This document shows positions 32,988 to 41,993 of a stretch of DNA of 64,000 bases, in pieces. The DNA lies in NCBI RefSeq assembly GCF_036014175.1, contig NZ_CP107917.1:2480001-2544000 (forward strand). Reading direction: 5' to 3'. Made by a program: the position numbers and the translations under genes. The DNA is from Streptomyces sp. NBC_00443 (lineage in GTDB: Bacteria; Actinomycetota; Actinomycetes; Streptomycetales; Streptomycetaceae). The notes under the pieces are model-generated. The model saw nothing but the letters and a program-made list of their open reading frames with translations, did no database searches and was not told the origin of the DNA. The first letter of the stretch is position 1. Each line of letters starts with the position of its first letter.

Positions 32988-34529
32988 TTACTCGATGGTC
33001 CGCGGTACGTTACGGTTGCGGTCCTCTTCCGAGATCCAGGTCTCCTCGTCCTCGACCAAGTAGTCGGGACGGTCGCCCCTGCTGTTCTCGTCCTCGCCTC
33101 GACGGCCGCTGCGTCCGCCCATACCGCCAGCTCCGCCAGCCATGGCGCCGCGCTGCGTTCCACCGCGGCTGCCGTGCAGGCCTGCACCGCCACCAGCGCC
33201 TTTGCCAGTGACCCCCTTAGCTGCACCGACCACGCCGCCGCGAGACTTCGCGAGGGCTCCGCGCCCCCCAGCGCCGGCACCACTCCTGCCCGCCGCACCC
33301 GCTCCGGCACCGCCCATGCCGCCCATGCCAGCTCGGCCTCCGGCTCCGCGACCTGCTGCCGCACCGCCACCAGCCAGACCGCCACGACCGCCCGCGGCGC
33401 CGATGCCGCCGCGTGCGGCGGCACCACCCGCGAGGCCAGATGCTCCGCCAGGGGCCACGATGCCGGAACCCTGACCTCCGCTGGTGCCAAAGTTGCCACC
33501 ACCGACGCTGGATCCGCCAACGCCCGTGCTGGGGCCACTTCCTGTCAGGCCAGGCGAGATGCTGTCCACCTTCGTTCCAGCTGTTGGGAGTTGCGTTCCT
33601 CCAGTGATGCCCTGGTCACGGGGCATCGCCGGGGCCGGCTTGATGCTGGTTGTCTGACCTGCGCTCCACGGCTTGGCCGGGCCACTGCCAGTGCCAGGGC
33701 CCGTAGTACTGGGAGCTGGCATGGCAATGGGAGTCGGCATCGGCGCACTGGGGTTCGGAGCCGGGAAGGGCTCCGGGTCGTCAACGGGAGGGAGCCTCTG
33801 CAGATGTGTCTTGTAGTTGACTGCCAGCTGCTCCATGATCGCCACCCCCTCCAGCTGCTTTTCCTTACCCGCCGACAAGGAGTCGGCGTTCGCCTGGCGG
33901 GCGGCGTCCGTACTCACGCCCTTGTTGATATCTGCCAGTAGTTGATCATCGTTGCGCTCGTCGTCAGTGAGCTTGTCCCAGGCCCTGTCCCAGCCGGAAG
34001 GCTCTTCGACCTCCCGCATCTTGGTGATGGAGTTCCGCAGATCGTTCTGGACGGCGTGCATGGCTTCCCCGTAATGGTTGGCCCACGCAGCTCCGTTCCG
34101 GACGTTCTGCATGATCTCGTTGGCCTTCTTACGGAAGGCCTCTGCCGCGTCGCCCTCCCAGTGCTCGAGCACGTTTTCCACTGCGCTCTGCATCATGCCC
34201 GCGACGCTGTCTTTCGCGGACACCGAGTCCACTCCAGCGTTTTTGCCGTCACCGTCGCCGCCAGAGAGGATGTTGTGGACCGACTTCCAGTGCTGGCTGA
34301 CCTCGTAGATCCGGCCGGGGTCCGCGTCAAGGATCATGGAGCGCAGCTCAGGAATGCTCATGCTCATGAAGGGCGTGTCGAGCTTGCTGCGGTCCGGCCC
34401 CCCCATACCGCCGTCCTTGGTCGACTCAAGCTTTTGGTCGTGCTTGTCCTGAATCCGCTGCTGTTGTGCCTTCTGCTGAGCCTCGTAGTACTCAGGGCTG
34501 TTGTAGTAACCGCCGTAGCCGTAGCCCAT
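32988..34529 (-). CDS. WXG/PPE-domain T7SS protein with glycine-rich C-terminus
   Basis: A 513-residue protein (GAGGGGA before the ATG). The N-terminus is Tyr/Gln-rich, then a helical domain with ISPELRSM-like start (SIPELRSMILDADPGRIYEV, HWKSVHNIL) and VLEHWEGDAAEAFRKKANEI, a WEG turn. This is a PPE/WXG100-type fold of exported or chaperone-bound ESX substrates. Residues ~265-460 are Pro- then Gly/Ala-rich and low complexity. The end is acidic and charged (DYLVEDEETWISEEDRNRN). It lies between the two mycosin genes, 42 bases after the 34572 gene. Confidence 0.75.
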   Translation of the reverse strand: MGYGYGGYYNSPEYYEAQQKAQQQRIQDKHDQKLESTKDGGMGGPDRSKLDTPFMSMSIPELRSMILDADPGRIYEVSQHWKSVHNILSGGDGDGKNAGVDSVSAKDSVAGMMQSAVENVLEHWEGDAAEAFRKKANEIMQNVRNGAAWANHYGEAMHAVQNDLRNSITKMREVEEPSGWDRAWDKLTDDERNDDQLLADINKGVSTDAARQANADSLSAGKEKQLEGVAIMEQLAVNYKTHLQRLPPVDDPEPFPAPNPSAPMPTPIAMPAPSTTGPGTGSGPAKPWSAGQTTSIKPAPAMPRDQGITGGTQLPTAGTKVDSISPGLTGSGPSTGVGGSSVGGGNFGTSGGQGSGIVAPGGASGLAGGAAARGGIGAAGGRGGLAGGGAAAGRGAGGRAGMGGMGGAGAGAAGRSGAGAGGRGALAKSRGGVVGAAKGVTGKGAGGGAGLHGSRGGTQRGAMAGGAGGMGGRSGRRGEDENSRGDRPDYLVEDEETWISEEDRNRNVPRTIE

Positions 34530-34571
34530 TGTCGAAACGTCCCCTCTGTCAGTGACCTGTCGCTGTACCGA

Positions 34572-34919
34572 TTAGTAGGCCGAGCCCTTAGGGCCACCGT
34601 CAGGGGCAGCGCTCACGCCCTGCTTGTTCGCCTGTTCCTGGTTGTTGTACTTGTCCCTGACTTTCGAGGCGCTCTTGCCGAAATCATCGATCAGCTGGTG
34701 CAGATCCTTGATGATCTTCTCAATCCGCGTCTTCTGCTTCTGATGCGCATTGTGAAGCTCGTTCGACTCCAGGAACTTCATACTTCCGAAAGCAGTGCTC
34801 GGGATATCCGTCTCGTACTTAGCCTTGGTGTTGGCCTTGTCCATGTCTGACAGAAGGCCGTTGAGCTTGCGGATGACGTTATCCAGCTCGCTCAGATCAA
34901 CCCGCATTCCGTTACTCAT
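34572..34919 (-). CDS. Small WXG100-type helical protein
   Basis: A 115-residue all-helical protein. Two long helices (LSELDNVIRKLNGLLSDMDK and HNAHQKQKTRIEKIIKDLHQ) flank a turn with AFGSMKF where a WXG would lie. The last ~20 residues are disordered. Size, hairpin pattern and place between mycP and the PPE-type gene fit a T7SS partner protein. The ATG at 34919 has GGGGT and GGAG upstream. Confidence 0.7.
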   Translation of the reverse strand: MSNGMRVDLSELDNVIRKLNGLLSDMDKANTKAKYETDIPSTAFGSMKFLESNELHNAHQKQKTRIEKIIKDLHQLIDDFGKSASKVRDKYNNQEQANKQGVSAAPDGGPKGSAY

Positions 34920-34974
34920 ACCCCGTTGTCCTCTCCCCTGTTCCTCAAGTTGTCAGCACCCACTCGGTGCCCCT

Positions 34975-36300
34975 TCATCGCCCAGGTCGGCCGACGGACG
35001 CACCGGCCCGGCCGCCCCTCCGGCTACGCCAGTCCCGCACAGCAACCCCGCTCCCCGCAACCACCAGCGCAAGAGCCAGACCCGTGCCCAACACAAAGAT
35101 GGCCACCCGGCGTTCACGCTCCGCCTCGGTCTCGCCCATCGTCACGGCCATCGGGATGACTCCGTCGGCGCCGGCCGCGACGGGCGGGTCCGGCTCCGGG
35201 GAGCTGCCCGGGGTCGACTCCTCCGACAGCGCGGCGATCGGGTCGACGACGCCCCAGCCGATGTAGGCGTTGGGGCCGCGGCTCGGGCGTTGGGCGGTTT
35301 CCTGGATTCGGGTGGCGATCTGGGCCGCGTCCCACTCCGGGTACTTCTGCTTCAGGAGGGCCGCGACCCCCGCGACGTACGGCGCCGCGAAGCTCGTACC
35401 GTCGGCCGTGCACTGGCCGCCTACCGGGACCGTGGAAACCATGCCGACGCCCGGTGCCGCGATGTCGACGAAGTCGCCGGCCTGTGAGAAGAAGGCGCGT
35501 TCGTCGTTGCGGTCGGAGGCTGCCACCGCCAGGACACCCGGGTATGCGGCCGGGTACGTGTCGGCGAACTTGCCGTCGGCTCCGTCGTTGCCGGCCGCTG
35601 CCACGATCAGCGCACCCTTGCGCACCGCGTCCGCCACGGCGGCCGCGAGTGTCGGGTCGTCCTTCTTGTTCTGGGTGTCCGAGGAGATGTTGATGATCTT
35701 CGCGCCCGCGGCGACCGCGGTCTTGATCGCATCGGACATCGTCCCCGCGTCGCCCTGCTTCTCCTTCCCGCCCGTGTAGCGGTAGGAGAGGATCGTCGCC
35801 TCCCGCGCGATGCCCACGAAGCCGGTGCCCTTGAGCGGCCGGGCGGCGATGATGCCCGCCACCCGCGTGCCGTGACCCTCGTCGTCCTTGGTGGCGGAGC
35901 CGTCCACGAAGGTCTTGCCGCCTGACACGGCACTGCTCAGCTGCTTGTTGGAGCTGTCGACGCCCGTGTCGATCACCGCGACCTTGACGCCCTTGCCCGT
36001 CGCCTGTCCCCACAGCTGGTCCAGGAGGACCCGCTGGAGGGACCAGGGGGTGGACTTGATGACGTCACCACCGAAGACGCATTCCGAGCTGGCCGACAGA
36101 CCGAACGCCGGGTCGTCGGAAGCCGCAAGGCGGGTGGGTGTGGTCGTGTCCGGCGATGCCGGCACCGCCGACGTCGGCGGTGCCGAGGCAAGGCAGACCC
36201 CGGTCACCGCGAGCACGCCAAAAACCCGCTGGAGTACGCGGGTTCCACGGGTGCGGCTACGCGAGCGGGCTGTGTGGCCCGTCACGTTCAGGCCGTTCAT
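34975..36300 (-). CDS. mycP: MycP-type subtilisin-like protease (mycosin), copy 1
   Basis: A 441-residue S8 protease. The ATG at 36300 was chosen because GGGGG lies seven bases before it; upstream in-frame ATGs lack such a site. Signal peptide: VFGVLAVTGVCLASAPPTSA. Catalytic residues: Asp in VAVIDTGVDSS, His in DEGHGTRVAGIIA, oxyanion Asn in IVAAAGNDGAD and Ser in ADGTSFAAPYVAGVAAL. The C-terminal TM (VLGTGLALALVVAGSGVAV) anchors it in the membrane, facing outward. It lies downstream of the WXG100 pair, the usual position of mycP, so I take it as the core mycosin of this ESX system. Confidence 0.92.
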   Translation of the reverse strand: MNGLNVTGHTARSRSRTRGTRVLQRVFGVLAVTGVCLASAPPTSAVPASPDTTTPTRLAASDDPAFGLSASSECVFGGDVIKSTPWSLQRVLLDQLWGQATGKGVKVAVIDTGVDSSNKQLSSAVSGGKTFVDGSATKDDEGHGTRVAGIIAARPLKGTGFVGIAREATILSYRYTGGKEKQGDAGTMSDAIKTAVAAGAKIINISSDTQNKKDDPTLAAAVADAVRKGALIVAAAGNDGADGKFADTYPAAYPGVLAVAASDRNDERAFFSQAGDFVDIAAPGVGMVSTVPVGGQCTADGTSFAAPYVAGVAALLKQKYPEWDAAQIATRIQETAQRPSRGPNAYIGWGVVDPIAALSEESTPGSSPEPDPPVAAGADGVIPMAVTMGETEAERERRVAIFVLGTGLALALVVAGSGVAVRDWRSRRGGRAGASVGRPGR

Positions 36301-36531
36301 CTTCAGGCCCCCAGGGCTTCCTTGCTTCCTTCGAAGCTGGGTCATGTGTGTGTCGCGATTGGTACGGCGAGTGTGAATGTTTGCGGGATTTGCTGTGCAC
36401 AGGTCCACACAAGGTGCGTGCGGTCCCGCAGGAGCTGTGTACGACCCCGAAGCAGAGGTCGGCCCAGCCGACGCCGTGGCGGCGGCTGGGCCGATCCTCT
36501 TCATCTCATGCCCCTCGGGTCGCCTCTGGGC

Positions 36532-36816
36532 TCAGCCCCAGGTGTTGGCGTTGCTCTTCTCAGTGGCCTGGTAGCTCTCGGCGGCGCTCTGCAGGGCCGT
36601 CGAGATCTTCAGCAGGGTTGCGTGCAGGTCCTGAGCGGTCTTGTCCCACTCGCGCTGCTTGCGCTGGTAACCCTCCTGCGCCTCACCTTCCCAGGTGCTG
36701 GCGACACGCTTGACCGCGGCCTCGAGGTCGTCGAGCTGCTGCTTGATGCGGCCGGCGGTGGACTTCACGTCCGTGGACGCGTTGGTGATGGTTGCGTAAT
36801 TGACGAGAATCGACAT
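36532..36816 (-). CDS. WXG100 protein (EsxA/EsxB-like), second of the pair
   Basis: A 94-residue helical hairpin protein with the WXG-type turn in STWEGEAQEGYQRKQREWDK (WEG) and a long second helix ending SYQATEKSNANTWG. The ATG at 36816 is better spaced from AAAGGGA than the ATG at 36822. Together with the next WXG100 gene 108 bases upstream it forms the classical Esx pair, exported as a dimer through the EccC-driven channel. I leave the symbol empty because which of the two is EsxA or EsxB cannot be told from sequence alone. Confidence 0.88.
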   Translation of the reverse strand: MSILVNYATITNASTDVKSTAGRIKQQLDDLEAAVKRVASTWEGEAQEGYQRKQREWDKTAQDLHATLLKISTALQSAAESYQATEKSNANTWG

Positions 36817-36924
36817 CGTCATTCCCTTTCAGGATGAATCGAAGGAAAGCGAAGGAACCGGTGAAATCCGGCAGAACGCAGGGCTACGCCGGAGCATCGG
36901 GAGCCCATGAGCGGAACGGCTCGA

Positions 36925-37236
36925 TCAGCCGAAGTCCGACATGATCTTGCTGATCTCGGCGTTCTGCTGCTCTTCCGAGGCGGAGTAGTTGCTCCGCGTG
37001 GAGTCCACGGCTTCCTTGATGTCGTTGAGGATGTCGCTCATCCTCTTCGCGTCCGCGTTCCAACGATCCTGCAGCTGGCGGTACGACTGGGCCGCCTGGC
37101 CCTTCCAGCCGCCGGCGATCTGGTCGATCACTCCGTTGAGGCGGCGGATCTCGCCCTGCAGCTGACCGTTAGCGGTGCTGATGTCGCCGGAGAGCTTGGT
37201 GAGTTCGTCCTCTGTTACCCGGAACTGGCCGGCCAT
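36925..37236 (-). CDS. WXG100 protein (EsxA/EsxB-like), first of the pair
   Basis: A 103-residue helical hairpin protein: TEDELTKLSGDISTANGQLQ, turn GGWKGQAAQSYRQLQDRW (WKG), then DILNDIKEAVDSTRSNYSAS. The YSASEE end fits the YxxxD/E export signal seen after the second helix in ESX substrates. GGGGGAAGG precedes the ATG. It follows eccB after a 272-base gap that holds a terminator and a likely promoter, so the pair can be expressed at a higher level than eccB. Confidence 0.9.
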   Translation of the reverse strand: MAGQFRVTEDELTKLSGDISTANGQLQGEIRRLNGVIDQIAGGWKGQAAQSYRQLQDRWNADAKRMSDILNDIKEAVDSTRSNYSASEEQQNAEISKIMSDFG

Positions 37237-37320
37237 GATGAACCTTCCCCCATGTCGTCGTTTATCCGGGATACCAGCACGGGTGCCCGGAGGAGCTTCG
37301 CACGCTTGAGCGCTGCAAAC

Positions 37321-37350
37321 ACTCTATCGTCAGCCTGTCACTCAACCACA
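37321..37350 (-). promoter_or_regulatory. Possible promoter of the esx pair
   Basis: On the minus strand TAGAGT (37321-37326) lies 18 bases after TGTGGT (37345-37350). The -10 matches the candidate before the 508 WXG100-like gene. The place, between the eccB terminator and the first esx start, is right; the -35 is weak. Confidence 0.3.
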
Positions 37351-37462
37351 GGCAAGACCAATCAGTTACACGGCTCACACACTTGGGCGATCATCTCGTG
37401 ACCGTCACGCCGTCTTACTGTCAAGTCCTGTTGGCCGTAAGTCCGTTGGCCCTACGGCCGTC

Positions 37463-37492
37463 GGCCGGCCCGCTGCGGCGAGCGGGGCGGCC
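37463..37492 (-). terminator. Hairpin terminator after eccB
   Basis: A 12-base GC-rich stem (37463-37474 with 37481-37492, one mismatch) lies 17 bases after the eccB stop on the minus strand. Confidence 0.55.
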
Positions 37493-37508
37493 GGGCGTCC
37501 GCGGTCGG

Positions 37509-39080
37509 TCACTGGCTCTGTGGCTGCGCCGCGCTGCCCGTGTCCAGCGTCGGTCCCTTCGGGATGAACGTCGCCCAGGTCTGCGGCACGATCGAGATGT
37601 CGGAGACGTCCTCGTAGCCCAGCCGCGTGCGCGCCTTGTCCGTCTCGCTCGCGTCGCCCTCCGACGCGCCCGCGGAAGACGCACCGCTTTCCTGCGCCGC
37701 GCTGTCGTTGCTCTTCGGCAGGGAGTACCGCAGGCCCGTGTCCGTCAGCAGATACGTCGCGCCACCGCCCGCGGCCGTGCCCACGACCTCCTGGAAGAGG
37801 AGACCTGAGCCGGAGGAGACGTAGGCTCCCAGCGAGTCAGTGATGACCGTCTTCGGGTAGTTGGTTCCGGACCATGCGGCAAGCTGCGGCTTCCTGTCCG
37901 CGCCGATGCCGCCCTTGTAGACGCTGCACGACGTGGTACGGGCCTCGCCGGCCTGCGGGGCCGCGGGATTGGCCTGCTGCGGAACGGTGAGCGGCCAACC
38001 CTTGTCCGCGTAGAAGCGCTCCGCCGAACCGCCGTTGGCCTCGATGATCGCCGGGGTGCTGGACTTCACGGGGCTGGCTCCGTCGCGGGCCACCAACAGG
38101 TTGGCGACGAAGGGCGAGATGACGGCGACCTCGTTCTTGAGGACCACGTAGAACTGCTCGCTCTGCGCGTCCCGCGCCCGCAGCACCTGACCCACCGTGG
38201 TCACTCCGGAGAGCCCCTGGACGGAGGTCGGTTCATCGGCGTTCGGGACCGTCGGAAAGGTGATGTCCGTGCCCTTGTTGAGGGTGTTCAGCCACTCCGA
38301 GCTCACCTGCTGCGGCTGGGCCGATGCGCTGCTCCCGATGACCGCGGTACGCAGCTTCTCCATGGAGGTGTCGTCGAGACCCGCCTCGCCACCCAGCAGG
38401 AAGCGATTCCCCTGACCGTCGACCAGGTACTGCAGCTTGGTCTTGGTGTCCTGGACGTACAAAGCCTCTCGGGGGTCGACCTTCCCCGCGCCCGCCAGCG
38501 ACTTGGCGTCGGCTGCGTCGAAGACGAACACGGCACGGTCGATGGCGGCGGCGCCGTCCGAGCCGCCCGGCGCCGGGCGCTCACACACGGCCCAGGTCTT
38601 CTTCTCCTGCGCGTCGTCCTTGGCTGGCAGCCGGTCAGGGGCGTACGGAATGCCGATCGTCGCGCCGTGCCGGATGCCGCTCTTGTCGATCTCCTTGCCG
38701 GGGACCTCCAGGACGGTGCCCTTGCCCTTGTCCAGGAGCAGCTTCGCGGAGGCGTAGTTGAGGACGGGGTGGAGCACCTTCTCCACCTTGTTGTCCTTCG
38801 GGTCCGGGTCGAGCACCACGTACCGCGTCGTCGAGTCACTGTCGACGATGATGTACTCACCGGGCGTGTCCCAGCCCTTCGGTGCCGCCGGCTTGATCAC
38901 GCCCCACGCGATGAAGCCGATGACCAGCACCACGCCCACCGCGAGACTGGGCATCACCGTACGAACGGGACGCGGTGCGCCTTCTTCGGATCCGCCCGGC
39001 GACGGCGCCAGGAACGCTGCGACGGTGCGCTTGCGAGCGAACGTGTAGGCGGCGAGCTCATCCCGACGCTGCTTTGCCAT
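37509..39080 (-). CDS. eccB: EccB, T7SS core membrane protein
   Basis: A 523-residue protein from the ATG at 39080 (GGGGACC and GGGAGA upstream). The short basic cytoplasmic N-terminus MAKQRRDELAAYTFARKR is typical of EccB, followed by one TM (SLAVGVVLVIGFIAWGVIKP) and a large external domain with the repeats known for EccB (WDTPGEYIIVDSDSTTRYVV, LYVQDTKTKLQYLVDGQGN, TYLLTDTGLRYSLP). Two Cys (WAVCERP, TTSCSVYKGG) can form the family disulphide. EccB is part of the membrane complex with EccC, EccD and EccE. Divergent from eccE across a ~500-base region with tandem repeats. Confidence 0.93.
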   Translation of the reverse strand: MAKQRRDELAAYTFARKRTVAAFLAPSPGGSEEGAPRPVRTVMPSLAVGVVLVIGFIAWGVIKPAAPKGWDTPGEYIIVDSDSTTRYVVLDPDPKDNKVEKVLHPVLNYASAKLLLDKGKGTVLEVPGKEIDKSGIRHGATIGIPYAPDRLPAKDDAQEKKTWAVCERPAPGGSDGAAAIDRAVFVFDAADAKSLAGAGKVDPREALYVQDTKTKLQYLVDGQGNRFLLGGEAGLDDTSMEKLRTAVIGSSASAQPQQVSSEWLNTLNKGTDITFPTVPNADEPTSVQGLSGVTTVGQVLRARDAQSEQFYVVLKNEVAVISPFVANLLVARDGASPVKSSTPAIIEANGGSAERFYADKGWPLTVPQQANPAAPQAGEARTTSCSVYKGGIGADRKPQLAAWSGTNYPKTVITDSLGAYVSSGSGLLFQEVVGTAAGGGATYLLTDTGLRYSLPKSNDSAAQESGASSAGASEGDASETDKARTRLGYEDVSDISIVPQTWATFIPKGPTLDTGSAAQPQSQ

Positions 39081-39188
39081 GGTCCCCGTTTCTCCCGTTT
39101 TGTGATGCTCGATCGTGATGTGAGATTCGATCGCGGTTGTGTGCTCAAGCGCGTGTGTGATGCTCGACCGCGCCCGAAAGGCCGGTCC

Positions 39189-39275
39189 CACAAGGCCGGT
39201 TGGCCGCCTCACGAGGCTGGTTCGACCGCCTCACAAGGCCGGTTCGGCCGCCTCACAAAGCCCGTTCAGCCACGC
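39189..39275. repeat. Four tandem copies of a 21-22-bp unit between eccB and eccE
   Basis: The unit CACAAGGCCGGTTCGGCCGCCT recurs four times with small changes in the divergent 498-base region upstream of both eccB and eccE. The rest of the region (39081-39188 and 39276-39578) holds no gene I can support and must contain both promoters. Confidence 0.8.
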
Positions 39276-39578
39276 AGGCACTCGCGCAGGCACCTACTAT
39301 GCCTTGCGCCACGCGGCCGCGATCCATCAGGTGCGCGGCCGCCCCCGCATCTTCACAGAGCTTCACCACAGCGCTCCACCATGCGGGGCCGGTCCATGAC
39401 AGGGTGGCCACCTGGGGTTTGGGTGTCCCCTGTGTCGCCTGGTGTTGTGCAGCGGGTACCGTGAGCCACCCGCATGGATGTTGTGGGCCATCGGTGCCCC
39501 TGGCCCGTCGCGGGGATCCCGGACAGCGGATCCCGCCCGACCGACGGCCACTACTTCGCGAAAGGGATGTCCCGGGGG

Positions 39579-40901
39579 ATGACCAGCGCTACGAGCACTC
39601 GGCGCGGACGCCGCGCACCGCAGCAACAGGGAGGTCCGGGCGGCAGACGTACGTCCGCTGCTCCGGCCGCGCCCGTCGCCGCGTCGCCGCGCACGCTGCC
39701 CCGCCCCGGCGGCCTCGGTCCGGTACGGCTGCAGCAACTCATCCTGGTGGAGCTCGCGGCGGCGGTCATGCTGGCCGCCTGGGCCGCCGACGCGTCCTGG
39801 CTGCTGGCCCCGGCCGGTGCCGTGGCGGCGCTGCTGCTGCTCCTGGCCGTACTGCGCCGGGGCCGCCGTCCGCTGCCCGAGTGGTACGAGACGACACGCG
39901 CGCTCAGGCAGCGTCGACGCGACGCCAAGCAGCCCGTGCCGCCCGGGACGGACGCCATGCTGGCGCCGGTCGTGGAGTGCGACCCCGCCCTGCGGACGTA
40001 CTCCTTCGTGTCCCGTGACGACCGTTCGATCGGCATGATCGGCGACGGGACCTTCCTGACCGCCGTCCTCTTCGTGCAGCCGGCCGACGAGCCGCTGCGC
40101 CCCGCAGCCGCCGGACGGCAGTTGCCGCTGCGGCTGATCCAAGACGCCCTGGAGGTCGACGGGATCCGGCTCGCCTCCGTGCAGGTCGTGCAGCACACCC
40201 AGCCGGCGCCCGCGCCGCACCTGCCGCAGCAGTCGCTCGCCGCGCGCTCGTACGGCCCGCTCCAGGCGCAGGCCGGTTCCCCCGCGCTCCGGCTCACCTG
40301 GGTCGCCCTCAAGCTCGACCCGGAGCTGTGCCCGGAGGCCGTTCAGGCCCGCGGCGACGGTGTCCCCGGTGCGCAGCGCGCCCTGCTGCGCGTGGCGGAC
40401 CAGCTGACGAGCCGACTGGCCGGGGCCGGCTTCAAGGCGACGATCCTGGACGAGACCGAGCTGGTGCAGGCGCTCGCGACGTCCAGCTGCCTGAACCCGC
40501 GCGCCAACGCGCAGCACGGGCAGGACGGCCGCGCCTCCCAGCGCCGTACGGTCGAGGCGGTCCGCACGTGGCGGGTCGACGACCGGTGGCACACCACGTA
40601 CTGGGTGTCCCGCTGGCCGCAGTTGGGGAACGGTGGCGTGGCGCTGCCCGAGCTGGTCACACGGCTCACCTCGCTGCCCCTGCTCGCGACGACGTTCAGC
40701 ATGACCCTGAGCAAGGCAGGCAACCGGGGCGTCTCCCTCACCGGGCACGTCCGTGTCACCGCCCGCGGTGACAGTGAACTCGGCCAGGTGGGGCGGGAGT
40801 TGGAGCGGGCCGCGAGTACCGCGAAGGTCGGTCTGGTCCGTCTCGACCGGGAACAGGTTCCCGGAGCCCTCGCCACTCTGCCGCTCGGAGGTACGTACTG
40901 A
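39579..40901 (+). CDS. eccE: EccE, T7SS membrane protein
   Basis: A 440-residue protein. The ATG at 39579 is taken as start; another at 39567 touches its AAAGGG too closely. A basic, Gln/Gly-rich N-terminus precedes two adjacent TM segments (LILVELAAAVMLAAWAADA; WLLAPAGAVAALLLLLAVL), then WYETTRALRQRRRDAKQPVP, the region typical of EccE after its TM hairpin, and a long cytoplasmic domain with repeats of strand-helix units. EccE stabilises the ESX membrane complex and contacts the mycosin. Its stop overlaps the next start by one base (TGATG). Confidence 0.87.
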   Translation: MTSATSTRRGRRAPQQQGGPGGRRTSAAPAAPVAASPRTLPRPGGLGPVRLQQLILVELAAAVMLAAWAADASWLLAPAGAVAALLLLLAVLRRGRRPLPEWYETTRALRQRRRDAKQPVPPGTDAMLAPVVECDPALRTYSFVSRDDRSIGMIGDGTFLTAVLFVQPADEPLRPAAAGRQLPLRLIQDALEVDGIRLASVQVVQHTQPAPAPHLPQQSLAARSYGPLQAQAGSPALRLTWVALKLDPELCPEAVQARGDGVPGAQRALLRVADQLTSRLAGAGFKATILDETELVQALATSSCLNPRANAQHGQDGRASQRRTVEAVRTWRVDDRWHTTYWVSRWPQLGNGGVALPELVTRLTSLPLLATTFSMTLSKAGNRGVSLTGHVRVTARGDSELGQVGRELERAASTAKVGLVRLDREQVPGALATLPLGGTY

Positions 40902-41740
40902 TGTCCCACCCCGCGACCATGCCCCCGGGGCAGCAGGGCCGGGCCCCCGGGCGCACTCCGGCACACGTGGCCTCCCCCACCGACACCGGCCTGATCCCGA
41001 TCATCCGGCAGCCGGACGCACAGCAGCAGCAACGGCGCATCTTCAGCCCCGGCTTCGGGCTGCGCGGGCCGCGCCGCAACCGCCATGTCGTCAGCGCCGA
41101 CGAGCTCGCCGCCATCAGCATGCCGCTCGGTGACGACGGCGTGATCATCGGCACCGACCCGGAGTCGCAGCCGGCCGTGCTCGGGCTGTCCCGTCCGACC
41201 CCCTTCGACGTCGTGCTCGTGGGTGGCCTGTGGCTCGCCCAGGTGCTGGCGCTGCGCGCCGCAGCGACGGGTGCGCGGGTGGGCGTCGAGACCGGGCGTC
41301 CGCAGGCCTGGCAGCAGTTGGCCCAGGCGGCCGGCGGCGGCCAGCAGTGCGTGACGGTGTACCCGGTGGGCCGGGTGCCCGCGCAGGGTCCGTCCGTGTC
41401 CAGTCCCGTCGTGTTGTTCCGGGACTGCGGTATCCGCCCGCCGCGCGGTCGGGTGACGTCCGTGCCGTGGCAGGCCGTCGTGACCGTACTGCCCTTCGTC
41501 AGCGAGCACGCGCCGCGCTGGCTGTCCCAGGCCCATCTGGTCGGGATCCAGCGCATCTCGCCGTACGAGACCGAGGCCGTGCGGGACACGCTGGGCGTCC
41601 CGGAGGACCAGCTCCAGCACCTGCCGACCCTGCACGACGGCGTCGCTCTGTGGTGCACTCGTAAGCACCAGAAGTTCGTCATGACCGACCCCACCGACGC
41701 GGAGACGGGCCTGCTCGGCGTGGCCCGCCGTATGGACTGA
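40901..41740 (+). CDS. Conserved T7SS-linked protein, unknown
   Basis: A 279-residue protein translationally coupled to eccE. There is no signal peptide or clear TM; the N-terminus is disordered. The core has alternating strands and helices: VIIGTDPESQPAVLGLSRPTP, FDVVLVGGLWLAQVLALRAAA, ARVGVETGRPQAWQQLAQAA, SPVVLFRDCGI, and ends with LLGVARRMD. The order resembles a Rossmann-like or P-loop fold that lacks a P-loop. It appears specific to actinobacterial ESX loci of this type, and the coupling suggests a part in assembly or regulation of the machine. Confidence 0.65.
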   Translation: MSHPATMPPGQQGRAPGRTPAHVASPTDTGLIPIIRQPDAQQQQRRIFSPGFGLRGPRRNRHVVSADELAAISMPLGDDGVIIGTDPESQPAVLGLSRPTPFDVVLVGGLWLAQVLALRAAATGARVGVETGRPQAWQQLAQAAGGGQQCVTVYPVGRVPAQGPSVSSPVVLFRDCGIRPPRGRVTSVPWQAVVTVLPFVSEHAPRWLSQAHLVGIQRISPYETEAVRDTLGVPEDQLQHLPTLHDGVALWCTRKHQKFVMTDPTDAETGLLGVARRMD

Positions 41741-41751
41741 CAGGTCGTCGT

Positions 41752-41787
41752 CCCCTGGGCGCGGCCCAACAAGGCCAAGCCCAGGGG
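41752..41787 (+). terminator. Hairpin terminator after the eccE operon
   Basis: A 9-base stem (41752-41760 with 41779-41787) with a second small stem in its loop lies 11 bases after the stop codon, followed by GGTTT. The rest of the 253-base gap to the next gene holds two copies of a C/T-rich motif ending GGCTCTTCCG or GGCTTTTCCG, and no gene. Confidence 0.6.
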
Positions 41788-41993
41788 GGTTTCCGTCCGC
41801 ACCCATGAGGCTCTTCCGCCCACGCACCCGGAGCTATAGCGTCCGCGCCCATGGGGGCTTTTCCGTCCCGCCATGCGAGTGATTAGGCTTCTGGTGGTGC
41901 GGTGACGATCGCAGTCGAGTGGGACTCGCCACTCGGTCCGCCCGGCCGCGACGACGACCAGCTCAGCAGCAGTGGCTGACCAGGAGGCAAGCA

